DNA from: DATARH01 sp963773625
GTDB taxonomy: Bacteria; Pseudomonadota; Alphaproteobacteria; ATCC43930; CGMCC-115725
Reading direction: 5' to 3'
NCBI GenBank assembly: GCA_963773625.1
Contig: CAVZCJ010000013.1
Location: 272,380 to 336,379 of the forward strand
DNA length: 64,000 nt
This document shows positions 26,269-35,021 of this stretch, piece by piece (position 1 is the first letter of the stretch; every line of letters starts with the position of its first letter). A model generated the notes under the pieces. It did not search any database. It was not told the origin of the DNA and saw only the letters and a list, made by a program, of their open reading frames with translations. The translations under genes were made by a program, and so were the position numbers.

Positions 26269-27200
26269 TGCGCACCCTCGTCCTCGGCGCTGGGGCGGTC
26301 GGCGGCTATTTCGGCGGGCGGTTGGCGGACGCGGGACGCGACGTCACTTTTCTCGTGCGCCCGGCGCGCGCGGCGCTGTTGTCCGCGCAAGGACTGAGGG
26401 TCAGCAGCCCGCTTGGCGATTTCATGGTGAAGCCGCAGCTCGCCACCGCCGATACCCTGTCCGGCGCCTACGATCTGATCATCCTGACCGCCAAGCATTA
26501 CGACCTTGACCAAGCGATCGAGGCGGTGCGCCCGGCGGTGGGGCCGCGCACCGCGGTGCTGCCGCTGCTGAACGGGCTTGTTCATCTCGAACGGCTGTCG
26601 CAGGCGTTCGGCGGCGAGAAGATACTGGGCGGGGTCGCCTATGTCGGCGCCAGCCTGCAGCCCGACGGCAGCATCCGCCACCATAACCGGCTGTCGGGCA
26701 TCGCCTTCGGCGACCGGCCAGGCGGCATCAGCGACCGGGTGCGAGGGATCGCCGCCGAGTTCGCCGGCAGCAAGGTCGACGCCCCGGGCAGCGACAACGT
26801 CATGCTCGATATGTGGGAAAAGTTCGTGATGATCACGACGATGGCCGGCATGAACTGCCTGATGCGCGGCACCATCGGCGACATCGCGGCGACGGCGGAT
26901 GGGGCGGAGTTGATGCTCCAGCTGTTCGCCGAGAACCAGGCGGTCGCCGAGGCGGCGGGCTATTCACTGCGGCAGGCTTATCGCGAAAATATCAGCCGGA
27001 TGCTGACCGAGAAGGGCAGCGTCAATAACGCCTCGATGCATCACGATCTGGCGCACGGCTCCCGCACCGAGGCTGACTGGATCATCGGCGACATGCGGCG
27101 CCGCACCATCGAATTTGGGCTGGCGACGCCGCTCTTGCGCGCCGCCTACGCCCACCTGCAGGTCTACGAGAACCGCCGCGCCTCCCAGGCAAAAGCCTAG
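26268..27200 (+). CDS. Ketopantoate reductase family protein (2-dehydropantoate 2-reductase-like)
   Basis: 310 residues from ATG 26268, which overlaps the previous stop (TGATG). N-terminal Rossmann domain with MRTLVLGAGAVGGYFGGRL, NADP-type RxxR in FLVRPARAA, ILTAKHYD, LLNGLVHLE; C-terminal ApbA_C helical domain with the catalytic Lys region DMWEKFVMITTMAGMN and the SMHHDLAHGSRTEADWI motif. It would reduce 2-dehydropantoate or a related 2-keto acid with NADPH. Many genomes carry several paralogues, so pantothenate synthesis is possible but not proven. Its stop overlaps that of the convergent CoA-transferase (CTAG). Confidence 0.88.
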   Translation: MRTLVLGAGAVGGYFGGRLADAGRDVTFLVRPARAALLSAQGLRVSSPLGDFMVKPQLATADTLSGAYDLIILTAKHYDLDQAIEAVRPAVGPRTAVLPLLNGLVHLERLSQAFGGEKILGGVAYVGASLQPDGSIRHHNRLSGIAFGDRPGGISDRVRGIAAEFAGSKVDAPGSDNVMLDMWEKFVMITTMAGMNCLMRGTIGDIAATADGAELMLQLFAENQAVAEAAGYSLRQAYRENISRMLTEKGSVNNASMHHDLAHGSRTEADWIIGDMRRRTIEFGLATPLLRAAYAHLQVYENRRASQAKA

Positions 27201-28423
27201 AGTACGCCCTCGCTCTTCAGCGCCGCGACGCCGGCGGCGTCGATCTTCAGCCAGCTCTGCAGCACCTCGGCGGTGTCGCCGCCCAGGGCAGGCGCACCCT
27301 TGACGCGAATTCGCTTGCCGTCGATGCGCACCGGCCAGCTCGCCATTTTGTCATCGCCGTTATGGTGATGCACCTGCTGCATGAAGCCGCTCGTCTCGAA
27401 ATAAGGCTCGTTCTGCAGCTCCATCGTGTCGAACACGGCGCCGGCCGGGACGCCGACCGCGATCAGCTTTTCCATTACCTCGCGCTTGTCGTGCTGGCTG
27501 GTCCATTCGCCGATGATGTTTTCGAGCTCCACGGAGTTCTTGACGCGCGCATCGCCCGTCGCGAAGCGTGGATCCTCGATCAGGTCCTCGCGGCCGATCA
27601 GCTTCATCAGCCGTGCATAGTGTTCGGGATTGGCCCGGCTGGTCGTGATGTAGAGATAGTCGTTGGGCCCGCCACCCTTGCACGGGAAAAGCCCGGCCGG
27701 CGCGTTATTGCCAGCGCTCGGCTTGGCGCCGCGGCGCTGGGCGGGTTTGCCGGTGCGCATCATCGTCGCGAAGCAGGTGCGCATGTAGTGGATCATCGCC
27801 TCTTGCATCGCGATTTCTAAGAGGCGCCCCTCGCCGGTGCGGTTGCGCTCGTGCAGCGCGCCGAGGATGGTCGCCGCCATCAGCATGCCGGTGCCGGTAT
27901 CGCCAAAGCTGAGGCCGGGCTTGACCGGCGGCTGGTCGGGCCAGCCGGTCACGCTGATCGGGCCGCCCGCGGCCTGCGCGATCATGTCGAAGGCGAGGCC
28001 GCGCTCCCACGGGCTGCCGGGGCTGAAGCCCTTGATGCGGCAGTAGAGAATGCGGGGGTTGATCTTCTTGACCGATTCATAGTCGAGACCGAGCCGCTCG
28101 ATCGTTCCGGGCGCCATGTTCTCGGCCGTGATGTCGGCCCGGCGGATCATGTCCTTGACGATCTCCAAGCCCTTCGGCGACTTCAGGTTGATCGTCAGCG
28201 ACTTCTTGTTGACGTTGAACTGCCGAAAATACCACGGATCGTCGTCGGGCTTACCGGGACGCAGCCGGCGGCCGGGATCGCCGCGGCCGGGGTTTTCGAT
28301 CTTGACCACCTCGGCGCCGAACCAGGCGAGCACCTCCGTGCAGGTGGTCCCGGCCTCGAACTGGGTGAAATCGACGACCTTGATACCCTGCAGGAAATTG
28401 AAGTCGGCGATGTTATCGGCCAT
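27197..28423 (-). CDS. CaiB/BaiF-family CoA-transferase (formyl-CoA transferase-like)
   Basis: 408 residues from ATG 28423 preceded by CGGGAGGAGCCAGCC. Intact class III CoA-transferase: LQGIKVVDFTQFEAGTTCTEVLAWFGAEVVKIENP, FNVNKKSLTINLK, ENMAPGTIERLGLDYE, LAFDMIAQAAGGPISVTGW, LSFGDTGTGM, and the C-terminal GVPAGAVFDT, QVHHHNGD. It resembles formyl-CoA:oxalate and succinyl-CoA-dependent transferases, but the substrate is not predictable. Unlike the first copy in this window it has no frameshift. It stands alone, followed by an unrelated reductase on the opposite strand. Confidence 0.9.
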   Translation of the reverse strand: MADNIADFNFLQGIKVVDFTQFEAGTTCTEVLAWFGAEVVKIENPGRGDPGRRLRPGKPDDDPWYFRQFNVNKKSLTINLKSPKGLEIVKDMIRRADITAENMAPGTIERLGLDYESVKKINPRILYCRIKGFSPGSPWERGLAFDMIAQAAGGPISVTGWPDQPPVKPGLSFGDTGTGMLMAATILGALHERNRTGEGRLLEIAMQEAMIHYMRTCFATMMRTGKPAQRRGAKPSAGNNAPAGLFPCKGGGPNDYLYITTSRANPEHYARLMKLIGREDLIEDPRFATGDARVKNSVELENIIGEWTSQHDKREVMEKLIAVGVPAGAVFDTMELQNEPYFETSGFMQQVHHHNGDDKMASWPVRIDGKRIRVKGAPALGGDTAEVLQSWLKIDAAGVAALKSEGVL

Positions 28424-28567
28424 GGCTGGCTCCTCCCGAAATGCGATTGGCGCTAGCGTGCGCCTTATCGCGCCCCGTCGCAATCTTCCCCGCGCTGTAC
28501 CTCGAGCGCACGCGCGCAGGCCAAAAAAAGATCAGGACTAAGCTATTGAACTTTCACATTTCACTAC

Positions 28568-28602
28568 TGGAATAACAGGCTGGAACAGGTGGAATAACAG
28601 GC
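28568..28602. repeat. Short direct repeat TGGAATAACAGGC (x2) with a partial third copy
   Basis: In the 270-bp gap between the CoA-transferase and a methyltransferase, TGGAATAACAGGC occurs at 28568-28580 and 28590-28602, separated by TGGAACAGG, so the arrangement is a 22-bp period. The surrounding gap is AT-richer than the rest of the window and holds no gene I can support. The repeat shares the TAACAGG core with the array near 47.2 kb. Confidence 0.6.
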
Positions 28603-28693
28603 CGGGGTCACAAGCGACCGAAATGAGACAGCTCTTCTCAAGATGTTCTCTAGACGTTCTTATTCAAGGGCGATTATGTATTCGCCAAACACG

Positions 28694-29305
28694 CTAGGCG
28701 GCGTGCAGGGTGAGCATCTTTAGCAGGTCATCGAATACGAAGCGGCTTTCGACAACCGCTAGACCGGCGGCGGGAACATGCTGTTCTGTGTTCCGGTCGA
28801 AGCTCGCGCCGTAGGCCCAGGCGATCCAGGGTTGCCAAATACGGGTGATGATCCGGCGCAGCGTGCCAGTCGGGCGCACATATTCGAGAAGCCGGATGAC
28901 CCCACCCGATTTGACGACACGGCCAAGCTCGCGGAGCGCTGGCACTTGAAGGTGATCGGGCAGCACACAGAACAGAAAGCTCGCGACCGCAGCATCGAAT
29001 GAGCCGGTCGGAAATTGAAGTTCGGTCACGTCCATCTGATAGAGGCGACCCGCCGCTGCCAGTGTCGGGCATCGGTCATATGCCCGCGCAAGCATGGCCG
29101 GGCTGGTGTCGATCCCCGAGACAACCGCGCCCGGCGGGTAATAGGCGCAGTTGCGCCCCGTGCCGACGCCAGCGTCTAGCAGCTGGCCGTCAAGATTCTG
29201 GAACAGCAGCGGGCGCAACGCGCTGTAGCGTTTCCGCTCAAACGGGCCGTCGAGGAAATCGTAGAGCGGCGCAATCCGCTGGTATCGCGCAAAGTTGGTT
29301 GTCAC
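28694..29305 (-). CDS. Class I SAM-dependent methyltransferase
   Basis: 203 residues from GTG 29305 behind GGAAGGACAA; an ATG at 29362 is an alternative. Rossmann methyltransferase of the UbiE/phospholipid-methyltransferase style: YQRIAPLYDFLDGPFERKRY, motif I DAGVGTGRNCAYYPPG, GIDTSPAMLARAYDR, motif II-like GSFDAAVASFLFCVLP, and a post-II GGVIRLLEYVRP. The pattern (YDFLDGPFE near the N-terminus, EY.RP after motif II) is common in small-molecule and lipid methyltransferases. Stands alone between AT-rich spacer and a VOC gene. Confidence 0.82.
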   Translation of the reverse strand: MTTNFARYQRIAPLYDFLDGPFERKRYSALRPLLFQNLDGQLLDAGVGTGRNCAYYPPGAVVSGIDTSPAMLARAYDRCPTLAAAGRLYQMDVTELQFPTGSFDAAVASFLFCVLPDHLQVPALRELGRVVKSGGVIRLLEYVRPTGTLRRIITRIWQPWIAWAYGASFDRNTEQHVPAAGLAVVESRFVFDDLLKMLTLHAA

Positions 29306-29415
29306 TTGTCCTTCCGCTGAGGCTGAGGATCGCTCGGCGGCGCAGGCTTCGCGAGCCGCCACAGATTCTCATCGAACACGGCCTCATCCTCGCTCGCCCC
29401 GGGCTCGCGGGAGGG

Positions 29416-29901
29416 CTACTCCGCCGCTTCCTTGACCGGCGTCAGCTCGAGGCGGTCCATGCCGAGCTCAATGGCCTCGTCCCAACCCTTCTGGCGCACG
29501 TCGAACTGCACCTCGTCGGGGCCGAGATATTTGAGGTTGGCGGCGCCCTCGCTGACCGTGACCATCGGCGTCGGGTCGCTGTGGTCGCGATCGGGGTGCG
29601 GCACAAAGCGGATGCCGTCCCGCTCCATCGCCTTCGCCGTCGCCTGCAAATCGTCAACCTGGAAGCCGATATGGTGGATGCCGCGCATGTCCGAGGTCTG
29701 CCCCGGCCCGAGCTTCGGCGCATCGGCGTCGCCGTATTTGAGGATGGCGAAATAGATGTAGCCGTCGCTCAGCCAGACGCCGCGCTCGCCGGTCTTGCTC
29801 GGCCGGCGGTAGAGCTCGGTGAGGCCGAAATGCTGCTTGTAGAACTCGGCGGTCGCGACGGGGTCGTCGGTCACCAGCGCGATGTGCTTGACGCGTGCCA
29901 T
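29416..29901 (-). CDS. VOC family (glyoxalase/dioxygenase fold) protein
   Basis: 161 residues. One vicinal-oxygen-chelate fold with two beta-alpha-beta-beta-beta halves: VKHIALVTDDPVATAEFYKQHFGL and RGIHHIGFQVDDLQATAKAM. The metal-ligand positions His7 (KHIALV) and the His of HHIGFQV are present. It may be a glyoxalase, epimerase or ring-cleavage dioxygenase. It lies 42 bp downstream of the enolase-superfamily gene on the same strand, suggesting a shared catabolic role. Confidence 0.85.
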   Translation of the reverse strand: MARVKHIALVTDDPVATAEFYKQHFGLTELYRRPSKTGERGVWLSDGYIYFAILKYGDADAPKLGPGQTSDMRGIHHIGFQVDDLQATAKAMERDGIRFVPHPDRDHSDPTPMVTVSEGAANLKYLGPDEVQFDVRQKGWDEAIELGMDRLELTPVKEAAE

Positions 29902-29943
29902 TTGGTTCCTCTGTCGGTGAATGGATTGATCAAAGGTGCAGAA

Positions 29944-31131
29944 TTAGCGTTTTGGCGGGTGGGCGCGAACGAATTCCTCATTCACATCAGCGCCCCAGCC
30001 GGGGCCTGTCGGCAATAATAGGTCGCCGTTCTCGATCACCGGCGGCTTAGTGACGATGTCGTCCTTCCAGGTGACGTCGTCGATGTCGATCTCCATGACC
30101 TTGAAGTTCGGGATCGCGGCGCAGAAATGGGCGCTGATCAGTGAGCCCAAATGGCCGTTGAAATTGTGCGGCGCGCAGTTGACCTCGAACGAATCCGCCA
30201 TGTTGGCAATCTTGACCGATTCGAGAATGCCGTTCCACGCCACGTCGACGATCGCGTAGTCGACCGACTGGTTCTCGAAATAAGGGCGGAACTGGCGGCG
30301 GCCGTAGATCGATTCGAGCGAGGCGATCGGCGTGCGCGCGGAATTGCGGATGCGGGCGAGACCCGGCGGGTCGTAGAGGTCGATCTCGAGCCAGACCATG
30401 TCGAGCGGCTCCAGCGCCCGCGCCAGCCGGATATAGCCGTCGATCTTGTAGTTGAAATTGGTGTCGAGATGGAGCCCGACCCCCTTGCCGGCACCCTCGC
30501 GGTAGGCGGAAAGTTGGTCGACCGCAGCGGCGGCGATGTCGGCGTCGGCGTTGAGATCGGGAAAACCCGGCTGGCCGCCGGTGCCGGGGCCGTGCATCCA
30601 ATGGCGGCCCTTCTCGAAGCGGATCAGATTGGTCTTGAGCCCCTTGAAGCCCTTTTCCCTGACCTCGCGGCCAAGCGCGACGATGTCGTCGAGGGTGCGC
30701 ACCGGCTCGACCCCGGCCCATTCCTTGATCCGGTCGGCGTAGCGGGCACGGTAGGTGCCGCAATGCGACCAGTAGACCTGCATCCGGTCGCGGAACGGGC
30801 CGCCGAGCAGTTCGTAGACCGGGATTCCGAGCGCCTTGGCCTTGATGTCGACCAGCGCGTTCTCGATCGCGCCGATCGCCTGGGCGTTGAGCCCGCCCGC
30901 CGCCTGGCGGGTCGCCGCGTAAAGGAAATTGCTGTGCTTCTCGACCGGGCGCGGGTCCTGGCCGACAAGGCGAGCGCCCAATTTCTCGATGACCGTCGCG
31001 AGACCCTGCGCGCCATAGCCTTCCATGAATTCGGACCAGCCGGTTATGCCCTCGTCGGTCGATATCTTGAGGAACGAATTGACCCGCCAGCCGGCGTCGC
31101 AATGCAGGGTTTCAAGCTTGGTGATTTTCAT
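29944..31131 (-). CDS. Mandelate racemase/muconate-lactonizing enzyme family (enolase superfamily)
   Basis: 395 residues from ATG 31131 with GGAGGCGCCCCC upstream. N-terminal capping domain (MKITKLETLHCDAGWR ... ISTDEGITGWSE) and a TIM-barrel domain. Barrel signs: GFKGLKTNLIRFEKGRH, the metal Asp-containing LHLDTNFNYKIDGY, EPLDMVWLEIDLYDP with metal Glu, SLESIYGR and the region VDVAWNGILESVKIANMADS. Members abstract the alpha proton of carboxylates and dehydrate or racemise acid sugars, so a sugar-acid dehydratase is the most likely type. No regulator or transporter gene is next to it. Confidence 0.85.
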   Translation of the reverse strand: MKITKLETLHCDAGWRVNSFLKISTDEGITGWSEFMEGYGAQGLATVIEKLGARLVGQDPRPVEKHSNFLYAATRQAAGGLNAQAIGAIENALVDIKAKALGIPVYELLGGPFRDRMQVYWSHCGTYRARYADRIKEWAGVEPVRTLDDIVALGREVREKGFKGLKTNLIRFEKGRHWMHGPGTGGQPGFPDLNADADIAAAAVDQLSAYREGAGKGVGLHLDTNFNYKIDGYIRLARALEPLDMVWLEIDLYDPPGLARIRNSARTPIASLESIYGRRQFRPYFENQSVDYAIVDVAWNGILESVKIANMADSFEVNCAPHNFNGHLGSLISAHFCAAIPNFKVMEIDIDDVTWKDDIVTKPPVIENGDLLLPTGPGWGADVNEEFVRAHPPKR

Positions 31132-31229
31132 GGGGGCGCCTCCGCGACGGTCTCCATCATGCGCCGTGCGGTGCGCCCCGCCAACCCCGCCGGCCATGCG
31201 GCCAGCCGTGCATCGGGGGCGAGTTGCGG

Positions 31230-31258
31230 TTGACATCGCCGGGGGCCCGGCTTATCTC
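31230..31258 (+). promoter_or_regulatory. Sigma-70-type promoter of tRNA-Leu
   Basis: TTGACA at 31230-31235, a 17-bp spacer and TATCTC at 31253-31258. The expected start point is about 7 bp downstream, leaving a short leader before the mature tRNA at 31274. This is the clearest housekeeping promoter in the window. Confidence 0.75.
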
Positions 31259-31273
31259 CGCCCGACCGTAAAT

Positions 31274-31360
31274 GCCCAGGTGGCGGAATTGGTAGACGCG
31301 CAGGTTTCAGGTACCTGTGGCAGCAATGTCGTGGAAGTTCGAGTCTTCTCCTGGGCACCA
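31274..31360 (+). tRNA. tRNA-Leu (anticodon CAG)
   Basis: Cloverleaf: acceptor GCCCAGG (31274-31280) pairs with CCTGGGC (31350-31356), then A and an encoded CCA (31358-31360). D arm has the GGTAGACGC of class II tRNAs; the anticodon stem CAGGT/ACCTG encloses loop TTCAGGT, giving anticodon CAG (reads CUG). A long variable arm (TGGCAGCAATGTCGT) and a T arm with GTTCGAGTC follow. The long variable arm and anticodon both indicate leucine. Confidence 0.97.
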
Positions 31361-31374
31361 TTTTGCAGAATTGG

Positions 31375-31987
31375 ATGAGCCACAAGCTCCATCGCGGCGA
31401 TCTCCCCGAGGGGATCAGTTTCGGGTCGGCGGTCGCGGTCGATACCGAGGCGATGGGACTGAACCCGCATCGTGACCGGCTGTGCCTGGTGCAGCTCTCG
31501 GCCGGCGACGGCGAGGCGCATCTCGTCCAGCTCAGCCCCGGCAACTATGAGGCGCCGCGCCTCAAGGCGCTGATGGCAGATTTCGGCGGTAACGAAGCTG
31601 TTTCACTTCGCCCGCTTCGATCTGGCGATGATCTACCACTATCTCGGGGTCATGGCGGGGCCGGTCTATTGCACCAAGATCGCCTCGCGTCTTGTTCGCA
31701 CCTTCACCGACCGGCATGGGCTGCGCGATTTGTGCAAGGATCTGCTCAACGTCGATCTGTCAAAGCAGCAGCAGAGCTCGGATTGGGGCGCGGCGACGCT
31801 GACCGAAGAGCAATTACGTTACGCCGCGACCGATGTTCTTCATTTGCACGCGCTGCGCGCCCGGCTCGACGCGATGCTCGCGCGGGAGGGGAGAACCGCG
31901 CTGGCGCAGGCCTCGTTCGGGTTCCTGCCGACGCGTGTCCTGCTTGACCTCGAAGGGTGGGCGGAGCAAGACATCTTCGCTCATTGA
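31375..31987 (+). CDS. Ribonuclease D-type 3'-5' exonuclease, frameshifted
   Basis: DEDDy exonuclease of about 203 residues, short form without an HRDC domain. Exo I: AVAVDTEAMGLNPHRDRLCLVQL; Exo II: KLFHFARFDLAMIYHYLG; Exo III: LRYAATDVLHLHALRARL, supplying the catalytic Asp, Glu, Asp, Tyr and Asp set. One extra base near 31598 (AAC-G-AAG) separates Exo I from Exo II; the protein is conserved on both sides. ATG 31375 is chosen; 31363 is an alternative. The gene starts only 15 bp after the tRNA, and its enzyme class trims tRNA and other RNA 3' ends. Confidence 0.88.
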
Positions 31988-32079
31988 GCATCGCCGGCCG
32001 CTTGGGCCGCCGATAAACGCCTTGGGGATGCCGCATTTTGGGCGGCCTAATACCCATTAGGGGACCCTACGGGGGATCA

Positions 32080-33096
32080 ATGGACGATACCCTCGCCAAC
32101 CTATCGGCGGTGGCGAAAGGCGACCGGCAGGAGCCGGGCCTCGTCCGTGATCTTGCCGTGGCGCGGCGGGTGATCCGGGCCGAGATCGACGGGCTTCAGC
32201 TGCTCGCGACTGCGCTCAATAGCGCCTTTGGTTCCGCGCTCGACCTCGTCGCGGGGGCGACCGGACGGCTGATCGTCACCGGCATCGGCAAGAGCGGGCA
32301 CGTCGCCCGCAAGATCGCCGCCACCTTGGCCTCGACCGGGACGCGTGCGCAATTCGTTCATCCTGCCGAGGCGAGCCATGGCGATCTCGGCATGATCGGC
32401 GCGGGTGACGTGGTGCTGGCGCTGTCGAATTCGGGGAATAGCGCCGAACTTGCCGACATCCTGGCCTATTCACGCCGTTTCAGGATCCCGCTGATCGCCG
32501 TTACCGGTGACCCGAGTTCGATTCTCGCCGAGGCGGCCGACGTGGTGATCCCGCTCCCGGCGGCGGCCGAGGCTTGCTCGATGGGGCTGACCCCGACGAC
32601 CTCGACGACGATGATGCTGGCGCTCGGCGACGCGGTGGCGGTGGCGCTGCTTGAGCGCAAGGGCTTTTCGACGGCCGATTTCCAGCTATTCCACCCGGGT
32701 GGCTCGATCGGCCGCAAGCTGCTCCGGGTGGGCGATATCATGCACACGGGCGACGCGGTGCCGCTTGCCACGCCGCGCATGCCGATGTCCGAGGCAATCC
32801 TGCTGATGACCGCCAAGAGCTTCGGCTGCGTCGGTGTCGTCGAAGATAACGGCGGGCTGATCGGCGTCATTACCGACGGCGATCTGCGCCGCCACATGGG
32901 CGATGCGCTGTTGGACCGCACTGTCGGCGAGGTCATGAACCCCGATCCCAAGACGACGTCGCCTGCGGCTCTCGCCGCCGAGGCGCTCGGGGTGATGAAC
33001 CGCTTCGCGATTACCGCCCTGTTTGTCGTCGACGAGGGAGGGCGCCTGACAGGCTTTCTGCATATGCACGATTGCCTGCGCGCCGGAGTGGCATGA
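32080..33096 (+). CDS. kdsD: D-arabinose 5-phosphate isomerase
   Basis: Interconverts ribulose 5-phosphate and arabinose 5-phosphate, the first step of Kdo synthesis for LPS. 338 residues from ATG 32080 behind GGGGGATCA. N-terminal SIS domain (LIVTGIGKSGHVARKIAATLASTGTRA, VHPAEASHGDLGM, LALSNSGNSAEL, GLTPTTSTTMMLALGDAVA) and two CBS motifs (IMHTGDAVPLA..., LIGVITDGDLRRHM, MNPDPKTTSP..., LTGFLHMHDCLRAGV). Its stop overlaps the lptC start (ATGA), placing it at the head of the kdsD-lptC-lptA-lptB operon. Confidence 0.95.
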   Translation: MDDTLANLSAVAKGDRQEPGLVRDLAVARRVIRAEIDGLQLLATALNSAFGSALDLVAGATGRLIVTGIGKSGHVARKIAATLASTGTRAQFVHPAEASHGDLGMIGAGDVVLALSNSGNSAELADILAYSRRFRIPLIAVTGDPSSILAEAADVVIPLPAAAEACSMGLTPTTSTTMMLALGDAVAVALLERKGFSTADFQLFHPGGSIGRKLLRVGDIMHTGDAVPLATPRMPMSEAILLMTAKSFGCVGVVEDNGGLIGVITDGDLRRHMGDALLDRTVGEVMNPDPKTTSPAALAAEALGVMNRFAITALFVVDEGGRLTGFLHMHDCLRAGVA

Positions 33097-33974
33097 ACGG
33101 CACCGGTTGGCCGCCGCGGGCGATCGGCTTCGGGACTCGCTCACCGCGCGGCGTGCTGACCCTGCGACCGATTGTAGAGTGGCTGCATCACTTGCCCGGC
33201 AATCGCCACAGCCGGCGGGTTGCCGTGATGAGGATGGCGCTGCCAGCGATCGGCATTCTCCTCCTGCTGATTGTCGCCATCTGGCCGCGCGTGGCGCCGC
33301 TGTTCGATCGATTGCGGTTCGCCGCGATCGATCTGCGCGAGGCGCGAGAGTTGCGCATGATGAACCCGCGCTACGCCGGGACCGACCGTTCGGGTCACCC
33401 GTTCGTCATCACCGCCGCGATCGGCCGCCAAGTGCCGGCGCGCGACGATGTGATGGCTCTCGATCAGCCGCGCGCTGACTTCAAAAGTCATAACGGCGCG
33501 AATGTCGTCGCGACCGCCGACAGCGGCGTGTACCAGACGAATACACAGTTTCTCGACCTCTTCGGCCACGTGACGCTCGTCCACGAGAATGGAACCCGGA
33601 TCGTCACCGATTCGGCACGACTTGACGCCGCGAACAACGCTGCCGAGGGCCACGACCCGGTCGAGGGGCACGGTCCTTCGGGCGATCTCAAGGCCGAGGG
33701 GTTTCAAATCGTCGACACGGGCGACATCGTCATCTTCACCGGAAAGTCGAACCTATTGCTGCGCGGCAGCCAGCCAGGCGTCGAGGTGGCGTCGCCCCCG
33801 GCTAGCGTGCCACCGCCCATTGCCCAGGCCGCAACGGAGATCGAAGCGAAAGTGGCCCCGCAACCCGCGCCTCCGCCGGCGCGTGCCGCAGTGCGGCCGA
33901 CGCCGCACCACGCGCCAAGCCATGCGGCAAAATCACCCGCTCCCGTGAAGCCGGCGCACAAAAAGCCAAGCTGA
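33093..33974 (+). CDS. lptC: LPS export system protein LptC, with long Pro/Ala-rich tail
   Basis: 293 residues from ATG 33093 (overlap ATGA with kdsD). A single TM helix (MALPAIGILLLLIVAIW) anchors it in the inner membrane; the periplasmic LptC beta-jellyroll follows (MNPRYAGTDRSGHPFVITAAIG, YQTNTQFLDLFGHVTLVHENG, HGPSGDLKAEGFQI, IFTGKSNLLLRG). LptC passes LPS from the LptB2FG transporter to LptA. After the fold comes a Pro/Ala/Lys-rich extension of about 60 residues, matched by a similar tail on LptA encoded next. N-terminal 45 residues before the TM are poorly conserved cytoplasmic sequence. Confidence 0.9.
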   Translation: MNGTGWPPRAIGFGTRSPRGVLTLRPIVEWLHHLPGNRHSRRVAVMRMALPAIGILLLLIVAIWPRVAPLFDRLRFAAIDLREARELRMMNPRYAGTDRSGHPFVITAAIGRQVPARDDVMALDQPRADFKSHNGANVVATADSGVYQTNTQFLDLFGHVTLVHENGTRIVTDSARLDAANNAAEGHDPVEGHGPSGDLKAEGFQIVDTGDIVIFTGKSNLLLRGSQPGVEVASPPASVPPPIAQAATEIEAKVAPQPAPPPARAAVRPTPHHAPSHAAKSPAPVKPAHKKPS

Positions 33975-35021
33975 ATGTCAAGCCGGATTGCGAAAAGCTT
34001 GTCGAAGCTGGTCGCGGCACTGGTCGCGTCCCTCGAACTATGTCTAGCACTGCCGGCGTCGGCTCAGCTTGGGCCGACCGATAATGGCACGCCGATCAAC
34101 GTCCAATCGGATTCCGGCATCGAGTGGCAACAGAACAAGCAGATCTATATTGCCCGCGGTAACGCTGTGGCTTCGCGCGGGCCTGCTTCGATCAGGGCCG
34201 ATACGCTGATTGCGCATTACCGCCAGGTCAAGAACCGCAATCCCAATGCCGCCAATGCCGAGGGCAATACCGAGATCTATCGGATCGAGGCCGAGGGCAA
34301 CGTCGTCGTCACTCGAGACAACCGCACGGTTGTCGGCGATCGCGCCGACTACGATGTCGATCAAGGGGTCGGCATCATGCGGGGCAAGGCACTGAAGCTG
34401 ACCACCGCCGCCGACACCGTAACGGCGCGCGACGCTCTCGAATGGTACGACACCAAGCAGATCGCCGTGGCGCGCGGCAATGCCGTCGCAGTGCACAACG
34501 GACGTACGATCAAAGCCGACACCCTGACCGCGTATATGGTCAAGAACGCGCCGCCGGGACAGGCGCCGGCGCCGGGCAAGCCACCGCCAACACCCGCAAA
34601 ACCGCCCGTCGCCGCCGCCAAGCCACCGGACAAGCCGGGAACGCCCCCCGCCGCGGGCAGCGAGGACAGCAAGATCGATCGGATCGACGCCCAGGGCCAC
34701 GTGGTCGTCATCTCGGCGGAAGATATCGGACGCGGCGATTACGCGGTCTATAATGCGGCCACGGGAATTTGCACCCTGCTTGGCAATGTTGTCATCACCC
34801 GCGGCAAGGACGTCATTAGCGGGCAATATGCTGTGATGGACATGAACCGGAATATCAGCCGCATCCTGCCGGCCTCGACCCTGCCTGGTAGCACCCGCCA
34901 GCGCGTTCAGGGCGTCTTCGTGAAGCAGGATACGCCCGATCAGGGCGCGCCCGGGCCGGCTAAGCCCGCGCCTGCGGAACCTCCTAAGCCCGGTGCACCC
35001 GCGCCCACCAAGAAGCCGTAA
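33975..35021 (+). CDS. lptA: LPS transport periplasmic protein LptA with two tandem OstA-like modules
   Basis: 348 residues; signal peptide ends near ALPASA. The periplasmic bridge protein normally holds one LptA jellyroll. Here module 1 (about 40-140) contains KQIYIARGNAVASRG and RIEAEGNVVVTRDNRTV; module 2 (about 155-305) contains KQIAVARGNAVAVHNG and RIDAQGHVVVISAEDIG. The two are recognisably homologous, and module 2 is split by a Pro/Lys/Ala linker (about 192-230). A second Pro-rich tail ends the protein. This suggests an internal duplication giving a longer bridge, or one that needs fewer protomers. Starts immediately after lptC. Confidence 0.88.
   Translation: MSSRIAKSLSKLVAALVASLELCLALPASAQLGPTDNGTPINVQSDSGIEWQQNKQIYIARGNAVASRGPASIRADTLIAHYRQVKNRNPNAANAEGNTEIYRIEAEGNVVVTRDNRTVVGDRADYDVDQGVGIMRGKALKLTTAADTVTARDALEWYDTKQIAVARGNAVAVHNGRTIKADTLTAYMVKNAPPGQAPAPGKPPPTPAKPPVAAAKPPDKPGTPPAAGSEDSKIDRIDAQGHVVVISAEDIGRGDYAVYNAATGICTLLGNVVITRGKDVISGQYAVMDMNRNISRILPASTLPGSTRQRVQGVFVKQDTPDQGAPGPAKPAPAEPPKPGAPAPTKKP

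Noticed and set aside
32046..32061. CCTAAT-ACCC-ATTAGG inverted repeat before kdsD
   Set aside because: Only 6 bp, no flanking T tract and no matching promoter spacing; could be an operator but nothing else supports it.
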